From positions 437,717 to 501,716 of the forward strand of contig CAJJZS010000001.1 of the NCBI GenBank assembly GCA_905197685.1: a stretch of DNA of 64,000 nucleotides, written 5' to 3'. The notes under the pieces are model-generated. The model was not told the DNA's origin. It worked only from the letters and a program-made list of their open reading frames with translations, and ran no database searches. Position numbers and translations under genes: made by a program. Positions 52,482-61,427 of the stretch are shown here, one piece after another; within the stretch, counting starts at the first letter, position 1, and every line of letters starts with the position of its first letter. The DNA is from an uncultured Oscillospiraceae bacterium. GTDB lineage: Bacteria > Bacillota > Clostridia > Oscillospirales > Ruminococcaceae.

Positions 52482-53027
52482 TTAAAATACCGGAACCAGC
52501 ATCGCAACGGTAATACCGACAATCGCGCCTGCCAGAACCTCCAGCGGAGTGTGCCCCAACAGTTCTTTGAGCAACGCTTTTCCTTCTTCCATTTTTCGTG
52601 TGTTTTCCGGGTCCGGTTCCATATTCTTTCTGCGGGAAAAAAGATGTTTGATATCTTTTGTCTGTTTGGGAGCAAACATTTCCCGGATATTATCGGAGGT
52701 CATCGCAACGATTTTATTTAAAACTTTTGCCTGCTCCCCTGCTGCCCGGCGAACGCCCATCGCATCGTACATTACAACAGCCGCAAAGACCAACGCCAAG
52801 GCAAAGACCGGAGAATCAAACCCCAATTTTCGGGCAAGAGCTACCGTTAAAGAACAAACCAAAGCGGAATGAGCGCTGGGCATACCGCCCGCTCCCACCA
52901 TTCGTTCCCAAACAATTTCTTTTGTCAGGAAAAAAGTAAACAGCGTTTTTAACACCTGCGCAATCAGCCATGACAAAAAAGCAACGTCAATATAATAGTT
53001 GCTGAAAATAATCTGTATTGTTTCCAT
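52482..53027 (-). CDS. Divergent PAP2 family membrane protein
   Basis: 181 residues with about four helices. The motifs GGMPSAHSALVCSL and YDAMGVRRAAGEQAKVLN are those of the divergent PAP2 family (YuiD-like), in which the phosphatase catalytic His and Arg positions are partly kept. The C-terminal LLGHTPLEVLAGAIVGI completes it. It often sits next to ispA and dxs, so a lipid or isoprenyl phosphate substrate is plausible but unproven. AAGGA precedes the ATG. Confidence 0.9.
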   Translation of the reverse strand: METIQIIFSNYYIDVAFLSWLIAQVLKTLFTFFLTKEIVWERMVGAGGMPSAHSALVCSLTVALARKLGFDSPVFALALVFAAVVMYDAMGVRRAAGEQAKVLNKIVAMTSDNIREMFAPKQTKDIKHLFSRRKNMEPDPENTRKMEEGKALLKELLGHTPLEVLAGAIVGITVAMLVPVF

Positions 53028-53082
53028 TTTATCATCCTTAAAATAAAACCTTTTTCCAAGAAAAATGACAATATGATAATTT

Positions 53083-53970
53083 TTACTTGGTTCGGGTCAA
53101 AACATAATCGGCTAAATCATATAAAAAACGAGACGGAAGCTGCATCTGATCTTCCACACAAGCGATTGCCTGTTTTGCAGCTGCAATTTCCTGTTCGGCA
53201 ATCTTTCTTGCTTTTTCAATTCCGAAAATCGAAACATAAGTTGTCTTGTCGTTTTGCTTGTCGGAACCGATTGGTTTTCCCAATGATTCTTCTGTTCCGA
53301 TACAATCTAAAATATCATCGGTAATCTGAAAAGCCGTTCCGATATGGCGGGCATATTCCTTTGCAGACAACATCGCTTGCTGAGGAGCTGCCGCTGCAAT
53401 ACATCCCAATTCTGCCGCAGCGCAGATTAAAGCGCCTGTTTTTAAAAGATTGGTTTCTTTAATTCGTTCGACAGACACATCGGCGGATTCATTTTCCAAG
53501 TCCATCCGCTGTCCTCCGATCATGCCGTGATGTCCCGCTGCCTGTGAAAGAACAGAAATTGCCCGGACAACCTGTTCCGACGAAACGGGAGCTGATGCAG
53601 CCGTTTCAAAGGCTTTGGTCAACAAACCGTCTCCTGCTAAAAGGGCTGTTGTTTCTCCAAAAGCGATGTGACAGGAGGGTTTTCCCCTTCTCATATCATC
53701 GTTATCCATGCAGGGGAGGTCATCGTGAATCAAAGAATAAGCGTGTATCATTTCTAAAGCGGAAGAAAACGGGAGCGCATCCTGCTCCGACCCGCCGAAC
53801 GAAAGACAAAACTCCAACACAAGAGAAGCCCGCAAGCGTTTTCCGCCGCTGAGCAGGCTGTAACGCATCGCCGTTGTCACAGAATCCTGTGTTTCTTCGG
53901 GAAGATAGCTTTGCAGCGCCTGCTCTGTCAAGGATACATATTGATTGAGCTTTGTTTTAAAATCACACAT
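53083..53970 (-). CDS. ispA: Polyprenyl synthetase, farnesyl-diphosphate synthase type
   Basis: Condenses isopentenyl diphosphate with allylic diphosphates. The first Asp-rich motif is SLIHDDLPCMDNDDMRRGKP and the second QITDDILDCIGT. The two residues between the Asp pairs in the first motif and the short upstream side chains suggest a C15 product. Length is 295 residues. The frame opens 8 codons earlier. The ATG at 53970 lies within the end of xseB, an 8-base overlap that implies coupling. Confidence 0.94.
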   Translation of the reverse strand: MCDFKTKLNQYVSLTEQALQSYLPEETQDSVTTAMRYSLLSGGKRLRASLVLEFCLSFGGSEQDALPFSSALEMIHAYSLIHDDLPCMDNDDMRRGKPSCHIAFGETTALLAGDGLLTKAFETAASAPVSSEQVVRAISVLSQAAGHHGMIGGQRMDLENESADVSVERIKETNLLKTGALICAAAELGCIAAAAPQQAMLSAKEYARHIGTAFQITDDILDCIGTEESLGKPIGSDKQNDKTTYVSIFGIEKARKIAEQEIAAAKQAIACVEDQMQLPSRFLYDLADYVLTRTK

Positions 53971-54193
53971 CTTCCTCGACCCCCTCTTTATCATCGGAGG
54001 CGAAAGATTGCGCTTTTATCTTCTCAAATTTTAAATGCGCAGTATCCAGCTTTTTCTGACAGGATAAAATCAGCTTTGCAGCCTGCGCGTATAACTCCAT
54101 CGCTTCGTCTAAGCTCAATTCTCCCTGTTCCAATTCTTGGGCAATTTCTTCCAAATGCTGCATTGATTTTTCAAAATTTAATTTTTCAGCCAT
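53963..54193 (-). CDS. xseB: Exonuclease VII small subunit
   Basis: 76 residues, wholly helical: LNFEKSMQHLEEIAQELEQG, then ELSLDEAMELYAQAAKLI, the family pattern. It forms the small subunit of exonuclease VII, which degrades single-stranded DNA. ATG at 54193, with AAAGGA upstream at the end of xseA. The frame opens earlier within xseA. Confidence 0.95.
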   Translation of the reverse strand: MAEKLNFEKSMQHLEEIAQELEQGELSLDEAMELYAQAAKLILSCQKKLDTAHLKFEKIKAQSFASDDKEGVEEDV

Positions 54194-54198
54194 AATTC

Positions 54199-55404
54199 TC
54201 ATTCCTTTAACGGATTTATATCGGTTACTTTTGCGCAAACACTGCCGTCACTGAATCGAATGTGCAGCAAATCTCCCTCTTCCAGCTGATTGACAGAAGA
54301 TACCGGCATCTGTTCTTTGGTTGTAAAAGCAAATCCGCCGCTTAATTTTGCGATTGGATTTAGTCCCTGAAAGCGCATTTGCTGCAATAACAGAGCATTT
54401 TTTTCGTTGACAATTTTATTCTCTGCCAAATTTTGAATGGTATTCGACAGATATTCCAGTTTCTGCCGGCTTTTTTCCAGTTGTTTTTGCGGATATTGAA
54501 AACAGAAGCGATTTTTTATCTGTTCTAATCGAGTTTGATACCGCTGCGTATATTTTTGCATGGCAGCAGTGATTCTTCGCTCGCAGCGGTCTATCTTCGC
54601 CCGCAGTTCTTCTGTATCGGGACTGACCAATTCCGCCGCTGCGGAAGGGGTTGGCGCGCGCAAATCCGCAGCATAATCACAAAGGGTAAAATCGGTTTCA
54701 TGTCCGACGGCAGAAACAATCGGAGTCGAGCATAAAGCAATCTGCATGACCAGTTTTTCGTCATTAAAGCACCAGAGGTCCTCTGCCGAACCGCCGCCGC
54801 GGGCAAGGATGATAACATCGCACCCCTGCTTTTCCAACTGTATCAGCGCCTGTATTAATGAATCGGAAGCCTGTTCTCCCTGTACCAGGGCGGGAGCGAG
54901 CAACAGCCGGGCGATCGGATATCTTCTGGAAAGAACATTAATAATATCCTGAAGAGCTGCTCCGGCAGGCGAAGTAACAACGCCGATTTTTCTTGGAAGC
55001 TCGGGAATCTTTTGCTTTCTTTCCTCATCAAAAAGTCCCATCGCCTTCAGTTTTCGGTATCGCTGCTCAAACGCAAGCTGCAACGAACCTTTTCCGTCCG
55101 GCTGCATATCATAAACATAAATTTGATAACTGCCGTCGCGTTCGTACAAAGAAACTGAGCAGCGCACAATCACCGACATTCCGTTTTCGGGATGAAAACG
55201 CAGCTCGCTTGCGTATTTAGAGAACATAACCGCTTTTACGGCGCAGTCCCCTTCTTTTAATGTAAAGTAGAAATGCCCGCTTCGATAATGGTCTGTAAAG
55301 TTGGAAATTTCTCCTTTGAGCAACAAATCTTTCAGACGAAAATCTCCGTCCAGCACACTTTTCACATAACGATTTAATTGTGAAACAGTCAGAAGATTAT
55401 TCAA
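54199..55404 (-). CDS. xseA: Exonuclease VII large subunit
   Basis: 401 residues. The N-terminal OB-fold reads LLTVSQLNRYVKSVL, LLKGEISNFTDHYRSGHFYF. The catalytic domain has VVTSPAGAALQDIINVLSRR and ARGGGSAEDLWCFND, and a C-terminal coiled coil follows. The frame continues far upstream into the neighbouring gene; TTG 55404, giving an N-terminus like known XseA, is the likely start (GTG 55413 is the alternative). It overlaps the upstream gene's stop by 8 bases. Confidence 0.93.
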   Translation of the reverse strand: MNNLLTVSQLNRYVKSVLDGDFRLKDLLLKGEISNFTDHYRSGHFYFTLKEGDCAVKAVMFSKYASELRFHPENGMSVIVRCSVSLYERDGSYQIYVYDMQPDGKGSLQLAFEQRYRKLKAMGLFDEERKQKIPELPRKIGVVTSPAGAALQDIINVLSRRYPIARLLLAPALVQGEQASDSLIQALIQLEKQGCDVIILARGGGSAEDLWCFNDEKLVMQIALCSTPIVSAVGHETDFTLCDYAADLRAPTPSAAAELVSPDTEELRAKIDRCERRITAAMQKYTQRYQTRLEQIKNRFCFQYPQKQLEKSRQKLEYLSNTIQNLAENKIVNEKNALLLQQMRFQGLNPIAKLSGGFAFTTKEQMPVSSVNQLEEGDLLHIRFSDGSVCAKVTDINPLKE

Positions 55405-56344
55405 AACAAACACCGTCCCTTGCCGCGCACAAAACGGCGATTCCTGCCGCATTGTCTGCCGAAAATTCCGGCTTTGCAAAGTATCCGCCAAACTGCTCTG
55501 AAATCTGCCGTTGAATCAGTGTGTTTGACATTACCCCACCCGAAAAAATCAGAGGAAGGTTCGGATAATCTCGCTTTATATTCTGTGTCATTTTAGAAAC
55601 AACGGCGCACACCGAATCGATACAAAAGCGCGCGACATTCTCTTTGCTTTCGCCCGATTCCCAGAGCTTTTGACACTGATTTTGCAAACCGGATACACAG
55701 CAGTTCCCGTCTTTAAAGGTAATCTTAACCGGATACTGTTTTTGGGCAAGCAAGGAAAGGCGATCCATCTCTTTTCCTGCCGGAAAAGGCAGCCCCATCA
55801 TTGTGCCGACTCTGTCGATAGCCTGTCCGCATTTTAAATCGAGAGAATGGTATAGAATTTCTGTTCCAAGCACCGATTCCTCCTGCGGAAAAACACGAAC
55901 ACACTCGGTTGTGCCGCCCGAAAAGTGAAAGGCAATCAGTTCTTTGTTAAGCCAGCACAGTTTATCGGCAGAATATAAAGCCGCGGCAATATGCCCGCAC
56001 TGATGAGAAAACCCGTACATCGGGATTCTGTTGACCGAGCTTAGCGCGCAGGCGACCGCCTTTCCCGTTAAAAAGCACGGCATATAAGAATCCTGTTGAT
56101 TTCTCGGACGCACAGAAACGCCCACTGCTTTTAACGAAATTGACGGTAACGCAAAAAACAGCTCCTCAAGAATCTGTGGGAGCTGTTTTACATGAGCAAA
56201 CACGGCATCACTCTGCTTGAGTCCTAAAGAGCCCTCCGCCACCGGAAGCAGCTTTTTTCGATGAACAACGCGACCGGTTTCACTGTCAAAAACAGCTGCG
56301 GAAGTTGTATAATTGCTGGTATCAATCCCCAGATAATATGACAT
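55397..56344 (-). CDS. TsaD/Kae1-like paralog (ASKHA, peptidase M22 family)
   Basis: 315 residues with the TsaD fold: GIDTSNYTTSAAVFD at the N-terminus, the metal-binding His pair in SHQCGHIAAAL (His-x3-His), HFSGGTTECVRV, and FSGGVMSN with ADNAAGIAVL at the C-terminus. It is shorter and more diverged than the universal tRNA threonylcarbamoyladenosine enzyme. Many clostridia carry such a second copy next to xseA and nusB, so this is probably not the main TsaD. AGGGTGA supports the ATG at 56344. Its role is unknown. Confidence 0.85.
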   Translation of the reverse strand: MSYYLGIDTSNYTTSAAVFDSETGRVVHRKKLLPVAEGSLGLKQSDAVFAHVKQLPQILEELFFALPSISLKAVGVSVRPRNQQDSYMPCFLTGKAVACALSSVNRIPMYGFSHQCGHIAAALYSADKLCWLNKELIAFHFSGGTTECVRVFPQEESVLGTEILYHSLDLKCGQAIDRVGTMMGLPFPAGKEMDRLSLLAQKQYPVKITFKDGNCCVSGLQNQCQKLWESGESKENVARFCIDSVCAVVSKMTQNIKRDYPNLPLIFSGGVMSNTLIQRQISEQFGGYFAKPEFSADNAAGIAVLCAARDGVCFE

Positions 56345-56368
56345 TGATTTCACCCTGTCTTTAGTGTT

Positions 56369-56791
56369 TTACTCTTTTGTTTCTGTTTTATTTTCAAGGT
56401 CTAAATCTTTGGCAATCGAACCTAAAACACCGTTAATAAAAGAGTAATCGTCCTCGTTGGCGTATTGTTTTGCAAGCTCAACCGCTTCGTTGATGGTAAC
56501 ATTCATCGGAATATCATTGAGATATTTTAATTCATATACAGCCATTCTGAGGATAGATAAAGATACCTTGGAGATTCGAGAAAGTTTCCAGTTTTTCAAC
56601 TTGGATTCAATCAACGCGTCAATCTCCTCCTGATGTTCCGTTGCGCCCCGGGCAAGCTGCATGGTAAAAGCGTTTACCTTTAAATCTCTGGTTTCGGTTG
56701 CCCCTTCGATGATTTCCTGTAAATCCATGTCGGTAAAGGTTTTTTCAAACAGCAGACAAAAAGCCTCCTGTCGGGATTCATGCCTTGTCAT
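56369..56791 (-). CDS. nusB: Transcription antitermination factor NusB
   Basis: 140 residues, all-helical. RHESRQEAFCLLFE at the N-terminus, LSRISKVSLSILRMAVYELKYL in the middle and PMNVTINEAVELAKQYANED, SFINGVLGSIAKD at the end are the family's landmarks. It binds boxA RNA with NusE (S10) in rRNA antitermination. GGAAAGGAT precedes the ATG. Confidence 0.96.
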   Translation of the reverse strand: MTRHESRQEAFCLLFEKTFTDMDLQEIIEGATETRDLKVNAFTMQLARGATEHQEEIDALIESKLKNWKLSRISKVSLSILRMAVYELKYLNDIPMNVTINEAVELAKQYANEDDYSFINGVLGSIAKDLDLENKTETKE

Positions 56792-56860
56792 ATTTATGTA
56801 TCCTTTCCGGCTTTATGCCGGAGGCACAAAACCTGTCTATTTTTTTATCAAATATCGTAC

Positions 56861-56892
56861 AAAACTGCGCCCTCCAAAAGCTTCGGAGGGCG
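56861..56892 (-). terminator. Terminator-like hairpin between asp23 and nusB
   Basis: CGCCCTCC / GGAGGGCG stem with an 8-9 base loop and a short T-run on the minus strand; may only attenuate transcription into nusB. Confidence 0.6.
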
Positions 56893-56910
56893 TTTTACCG
56901 AGATACCGCT

Positions 56911-57282
56911 TTAAGCCTGAGGTACCGGAGCCGTCTGAGGAAATACAATTCCCGCAACATGAACATTTACCTTTGATACGGTAATTCCCGTCATGTTCTG
57001 CACTGCGTCCTTTACAGCTTTTTGAAGCGTTTCCGCCACTTCCGGAATATTGGCGCCGTATTTTAAATTAACGCTGATATCGACAACGGCAACATCATCG
57101 TTCAAGCTGATTTGAATCGGTCTGGAAATCCCTTTCTGCAAAAAGTTTTTAATCGGGGTGTAGGTGTTTGCCAGAGAAACAACGCCGTCAATTTCGCCGG
57201 CAGCAAAATTAGCGATGGTGGCAAGAACCTCCTGAGAAATTTTCAGGCTGCCGGATGGCTGATTATTATTTTCAATATTCAT
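56911..57282 (-). CDS. Asp23/Gls24 family envelope stress protein
   Basis: 123 residues. The pattern LKISQEVLATIANFAAGEIDGV, then DVAVVDISVNLKYGANIPEVAETLQKAVKDAVQNMTGI (quoted as VVDISVNLKYGANIPEVA and VQNMTGITVSKVNVHVAGI), is that of Asp23/AmaP-linked proteins. It starts at ATG 57282 with GGAGG upstream. In clostridia it is typically just ahead of nusB, as here. It has no catalytic residues and is thought to be a membrane-associated scaffold. Confidence 0.92.
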   Translation of the reverse strand: MNIENNNQPSGSLKISQEVLATIANFAAGEIDGVVSLANTYTPIKNFLQKGISRPIQISLNDDVAVVDISVNLKYGANIPEVAETLQKAVKDAVQNMTGITVSKVNVHVAGIVFPQTAPVPQA

Positions 57283-57421
57283 GTATCTTCCTCCTGTAAC
57301 AAAAATTGAAAAGCACTTCTCTTTTCCGGCGAAAAATTCGCCTTACGGGAAAACTACACTGATTGTGTTGCCTGTTTTCATAACATATTATACCATACTC
57401 CGGCAGGCAATACAACCAATC

Positions 57422-58726
57422 CTATCGGTCTATTTTTAAATTTCCTGCAAAATTATTCCCAAATCGAAGCTGATATGCACGATATTCCTTGCCGCCGACC
57501 CGAACGCTGCCATCCGAGAAAATGCTGACCGTCTTTTGGGTTCCGTCCTTTTTGGCAATACAAAAGCGCCCCTGCTCGGTTCTGTTTTTCTTTGGATAAA
57601 AAACCGGTTTAAAGCTGTTCTCTCCAAACCAATGAATGACGTCTCGTTTTGCGCTGTCAGAAATCGAAAAGATGTCCTGCTTTGAAAAACCGACATCGGA
57701 AAATTCAACATAGGAAATATCGCCTTCTTTTAAATTTTCTGCCCATTCCAGGTTTTGGTCGTTGCTTTGAATAAAAACAAAACAGGTTCCGAACATAACG
57801 ATGACAGCGCAAATCCCCAACAGAGGTCTTCCCGATTTCTTTTTTGGGGAGAGCAGCTCGGAAAAACGCGCCTTCAACTTTGATGCGCTGGAAGAAAAAT
57901 AGGAAATTAAAGCAGTTTGACCGGCGGGATTTTTCTTTTTGAGCAGGCATTTTGCCGTATCCAACAACGCATAAATATAATCCTGTACAAATTTTTTGTC
58001 CTGCCCTGCAATTACGCACAAATCGCACGCTCCTTCAATATCCTCCGTCGAGCGTCGGGTCATCAAATAAACAACAGGGTTAAACCAATGAGCGGAAAGA
58101 GTGAGCAGCATAATAAAACGATACCATTCGTCTTTTCGCTGATAGTGGGTCAGCTCATGACGAAAAATCATACTCAGCTTGCTTTCGTCGGTCATACAAT
58201 CCGGAACAACAATCTTCGGGTGAAAAAATCCAATCATCATCGGTCCCGGAGCTTTTGAAGAAATCCAGAGTTCTACCGGATTATAATTACCCATGGCATA
58301 TTTTGTTTCATAAAACAGATTTGAAATTTCTGTCTTTTCTTCTTCCGTTAAATCCGCTGTTTTTTGTCCGCGCCGTAACTTCTCTTCAAAGCATTTGTAA
58401 CTGATAATATGAAAAGCAAAAAACAAAACGGCTCCAACCAGCCAAATTGCCGCTGCAATCTGCATAAAGGAATAAGACACTTCCTGCGCACCGCTGCCGG
58501 AAGGAAGAGCAATTAAATGATAGGGCGCAGTAAAGTGAACTGCCGCGGTACGAAATCTGGGTTGAATCGGAATCAGCAGACGGACTGCCAAAATCAGCCA
58601 CAAAACAGAACGGCATTTCGGAGAATAGTTCATCAGGCGTTTCGGAATACAGAACATAAAAAATAAAATTAACACCGAAACGGAAAGTGAAATCTCCATC
58701 ATTGACGAAAAAACATAGGATAACAT
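57422..58726 (-). CDS. M56 family membrane metallopeptidase (BlaR1/MecR1-like), no adjacent BlaI
   Basis: 434 residues with four membrane segments. The gluzincin motif HELTH is in IFRHELTHYQRKDEW, between helices 3 and 4, with the downstream Glu in STEDIEGACDLCVI. The extracellular C-terminal part is only about 110 residues and is not a penicillin-binding sensor domain. The frame opens 19 codons earlier; GGAGG before the ATG at 58726 decides the start. No BlaI-type repressor lies nearby, so its signal and substrate are unknown. Confidence 0.88.
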   Translation of the reverse strand: MLSYVFSSMMEISLSVSVLILFFMFCIPKRLMNYSPKCRSVLWLILAVRLLIPIQPRFRTAAVHFTAPYHLIALPSGSGAQEVSYSFMQIAAAIWLVGAVLFFAFHIISYKCFEEKLRRGQKTADLTEEEKTEISNLFYETKYAMGNYNPVELWISSKAPGPMMIGFFHPKIVVPDCMTDESKLSMIFRHELTHYQRKDEWYRFIMLLTLSAHWFNPVVYLMTRRSTEDIEGACDLCVIAGQDKKFVQDYIYALLDTAKCLLKKKNPAGQTALISYFSSSASKLKARFSELLSPKKKSGRPLLGICAVIVMFGTCFVFIQSNDQNLEWAENLKEGDISYVEFSDVGFSKQDIFSISDSAKRDVIHWFGENSFKPVFYPKKNRTEQGRFCIAKKDGTQKTVSIFSDGSVRVGGKEYRAYQLRFGNNFAGNLKIDR

Positions 58727-58941
58727 AAAACGACCTCCATCTTTTGAGGATTTTTGACACACAATTCCTACAATCATAATCAAGAAGTAAAAAGGGGAAT
58801 TTTCCGAAATTTTGTCGCTTGGAAATTCTCTATAATATATTAGTGACGAATTTTCTGCATTTTTGTTACCCTATTTTTGAAAAATCTCCAATTTTCTGTG
58901 TTTTGCACAATTTTAAAGCAAATATATTTGATAAATTAAGC

Positions 58942-58987
58942 AGAATAACGGCAAGCCTTCTTCCTTTTTCCGGCTTACCGTTATTCT
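58942..58987 (-). terminator. Hairpin after the secreted amidase gene
   Basis: AGAATAACGGCAAGCC ... GGCTTACCGTTATTCT, 16-bp stem with one G-T pair; the tail is AT-rich but not a clean T-run. Confidence 0.75.
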
Positions 58988-58996
58988 ATCCTTATC

Positions 58997-60820
58997 TTAT
59001 TTTAAATATTCAATTAAAGAATCTGCGATTGCGTTTGCTGTCTGATACATGGAATCCGGTGAACAAAGCTCGTCATATTCGATAGGGTTGCTGATAAATC
59101 CCATTTCAACCAACATCGACGGGCACAGGGAATTTCTGGTAACATAAAAATTTCCGTAAATAACGCTGCGGCTTTTTCTTTGATTGTAATCGGTTATATT
59201 TTTTAAAACCGAATCTGCCAAAAGCTTGGAATTGTTTTCATAATAATACACCTCTGTTCCGGCAGGTTTTAGACCGTTTGTGGTTTCGGCAACGCTGTTA
59301 CAATGCAAAGAAACATAAAAATCGGCATGATTTTCTCTCGCCATTTCTACTCGGTCGGTCATCTCTACCTTTGACTGATTATCCTGCTGCGGAGATACCG
59401 CCAGAATAACCTCTGCGCCCAAACTTTCCAAGCGGTTTTTCAAAACCAAAGCGTGAGCCATCGTAATATCCTTTTCGGTCGGACCGTTTCCGTTCAGAAC
59501 TCCTAAAGCGCCGCTGTCCAATCCTCCGTGACCGGGGTCTACCACAACGGTCATATTGCTTAGAGGTTGTTCTTCTGTTCCTTCTTGCGCTTTGGAAAGG
59601 AAGAAGATTTCTGTTTTTCCAGCTCCGTCATAGCTAATATCATAACCAACCGTTTCCGCTCCGTCTTTCTTTGTCAGCTCCAAAACGGTATCTCCGTCTT
59701 TTACAGAAACATTGATAGAGGAAAACAGATTGCTGTCCCATTTTTTCGCTTTCACGCCGGTTGTGTGATACAGCTTGACAACAACCTTTTCATCGGTTTG
59801 ATACGCCTTATAGATTGGGGAATTGCTTCCTTCCAATATTAAGGTATCGCCTTTTTCACCCGACTGATAAGAGGTTTTTGTTACTTTATTTTTCCACTGT
59901 GTTTCTTCGGGAAGCAGGTCAATATATGATTTGTTAATCCAACTTCCCATTCCAAGCCGGAAGTAAGAGCCTTCTGCATCTACAATTTGGTCTGTCGCTC
60001 CTCTGCTTGTCAAAGAAACATGGTTGGAACTGCCGTCCCCTTTTTCATACAAAACGGCGGCATTTTGATTTACCCTGCCCAGCAAATGGGCGGCTTCTCC
60101 CAAAAGGTAAAGATTGCCTTCTGAAACCGCGGAGGAGGCTTTTTGTTCAAACATCAAATCGTAGCGGATTGGTCCGAGATTTTTTACCTCTCCCTTTTCT
60201 GCTTCGGGCAAGGTAATTTCAGCAGAATAATATGCCTCCACACCGGTGGTTGCAATCGCTTCCTGTTTTAAATCATAGGTTTTTCCGTCGAGTGTCGCAG
60301 TTACCTCACCGTTTGCAGGGGCAGTACAGCGTATTTTATAAACTTCTCCGGACTGAACAATATCATCCGAAGACGGATTGATTTGTTTTAATTTTGAAAT
60401 TGTTGTAATTCCTCCCGAAGAAGTTGCTGCTGTCTTGGTAATAGTTACCGAGGTACTTTGCTCTCCGTTTTGAAATACAAATTTATTTTCGCCTTCTTTT
60501 AGCTCTGCAAAAATTCCGAAAGAACCGTATCTTCCGCGGTCATTCACCTCTTCCCCGTTGCAGAGCAGCGGATAATCTGGGTCGGAAGAGCCGGTGATAT
60601 AGTAGGTTTCTGAAGTGGCAGAAGTATCCTTTGCCGGGTTTGCTACCTTTAAATCATGTTTTGTATCCAAAGAAAAGCCGGTATCCAAAATCTGTTCTTT
60701 ATCCGAGTACTCCTGCGCATACGCAGAAACGGACGCAGAAGCTGCAAGCAAAATCACAGTCATTGTTGCGGACACAGTTTTTGCAAACGCCGTTTTTGTC
60801 GGGAAAAGATGACGTTTCAT
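58997..60820 (-). CDS. Secreted N-acetylmuramoyl-L-alanine amidase with long N-terminal region
   Basis: 607 residues. The signal peptide is about 36 residues, ending in SVSAYAQ. Roughly 370 residues of beta-rich, surface-type modules follow, then an Amidase_3 domain at the C-terminus. Zinc ligands and catalytic Glu are in VVVDPGHGGLDSGALG, GPTEKDITMAHAL, YVSLHCNSVAE and LVEMGFISNPIEYDEL. It cleaves the bond between MurNAc and L-Ala. GGGAGG lies directly before the ATG at 60820; the frame opens 5 codons earlier. It is the last clearly chromosomal gene before the prophage edge. Confidence 0.92.
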   Translation of the reverse strand: MKRHLFPTKTAFAKTVSATMTVILLAASASVSAYAQEYSDKEQILDTGFSLDTKHDLKVANPAKDTSATSETYYITGSSDPDYPLLCNGEEVNDRGRYGSFGIFAELKEGENKFVFQNGEQSTSVTITKTAATSSGGITTISKLKQINPSSDDIVQSGEVYKIRCTAPANGEVTATLDGKTYDLKQEAIATTGVEAYYSAEITLPEAEKGEVKNLGPIRYDLMFEQKASSAVSEGNLYLLGEAAHLLGRVNQNAAVLYEKGDGSSNHVSLTSRGATDQIVDAEGSYFRLGMGSWINKSYIDLLPEETQWKNKVTKTSYQSGEKGDTLILEGSNSPIYKAYQTDEKVVVKLYHTTGVKAKKWDSNLFSSINVSVKDGDTVLELTKKDGAETVGYDISYDGAGKTEIFFLSKAQEGTEEQPLSNMTVVVDPGHGGLDSGALGVLNGNGPTEKDITMAHALVLKNRLESLGAEVILAVSPQQDNQSKVEMTDRVEMARENHADFYVSLHCNSVAETTNGLKPAGTEVYYYENNSKLLADSVLKNITDYNQRKSRSVIYGNFYVTRNSLCPSMLVEMGFISNPIEYDELCSPDSMYQTANAIADSLIEYLK

Positions 60821-60959
60821 AAGAAAACCTCCCAAAATAAAAGATGCTAAAAATATTATACCACATCCGTCATTGAAAATAAATACTTTTTTCGATTCTA
60901 TTTTTATTTTTAGAGGAGATTTTCCAAATATATCAGAAGATTGGTTTTTCGACCACGGT

Positions 60960-61151
60960 ATCTTTTATTTGCTATGAGAAAGCCGAAAAGAAAAAGGGTT
61001 GTCCGTTCCTGAATTATCCCGACTTAGCAGGGTGTCCCGCCGTACCATTAAGGATATTGAGGTTCGAGGTGACTGCCGTATCTCAACTGCGCGCCTTTTA
61101 TGTAACGCTTTAAAAATTTTTTTGGACACTTTATACCCCTTCGAAGAATAA
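60960..61151 (+). pseudogene. XRE helix-turn-helix gene remnant with an in-frame TGA
   Basis: From 60978 the frame reads ESRKEKGLSVPELSRLSRVS, then RRTIKDIEVRGDCRISTARL, then a tail ending in LDTLYPFEE and TAA at 61149. This is an almost complete Cro/cI-type DNA-binding domain. The codon before it, 60975-60977, is TGA where the family has Arg (LLRESR); CGA to TGA explains it. No start with a ribosome binding site is visible upstream. An alternative is a shortened protein from TTG 60999, but without a good site. Confidence 0.7.
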
Positions 61152-61427
61152 TTTCAACAGAAGCCCCGCTTGTCAGAAAGACAGGCGGGGGGGAGATTGG
61201 TGCCGGTGGTGTGGAACCTGATGGTTCCAACAAACCTGTTTTATGCTGTTGCCCTATGCTTTATCTGTTTTTTTATCTTAGAACATTACCGAATAATTCA
61301 TATTATTTCTCCGTTCTTATAAAAGAAAAGAGAGCCAGATTTCTCCGACTCTCTCAAGTATGTGTCCTCAAACACATACCCCAATTAATAGATATAATAT
61401 ACCATATTATATTAAAAAATGCAAGCT
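61152..61427. other. Gap with two hairpins, no gene seen
   Basis: CCCCGCTTGTC/GACAGGCGGGG (61164-61190) and TGGAACC/GGTTCCA (61212-61229) are the only structures noted. The stretch lies between the broken XRE gene and the end of the Abi_2 gene. Confidence 0.55.
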
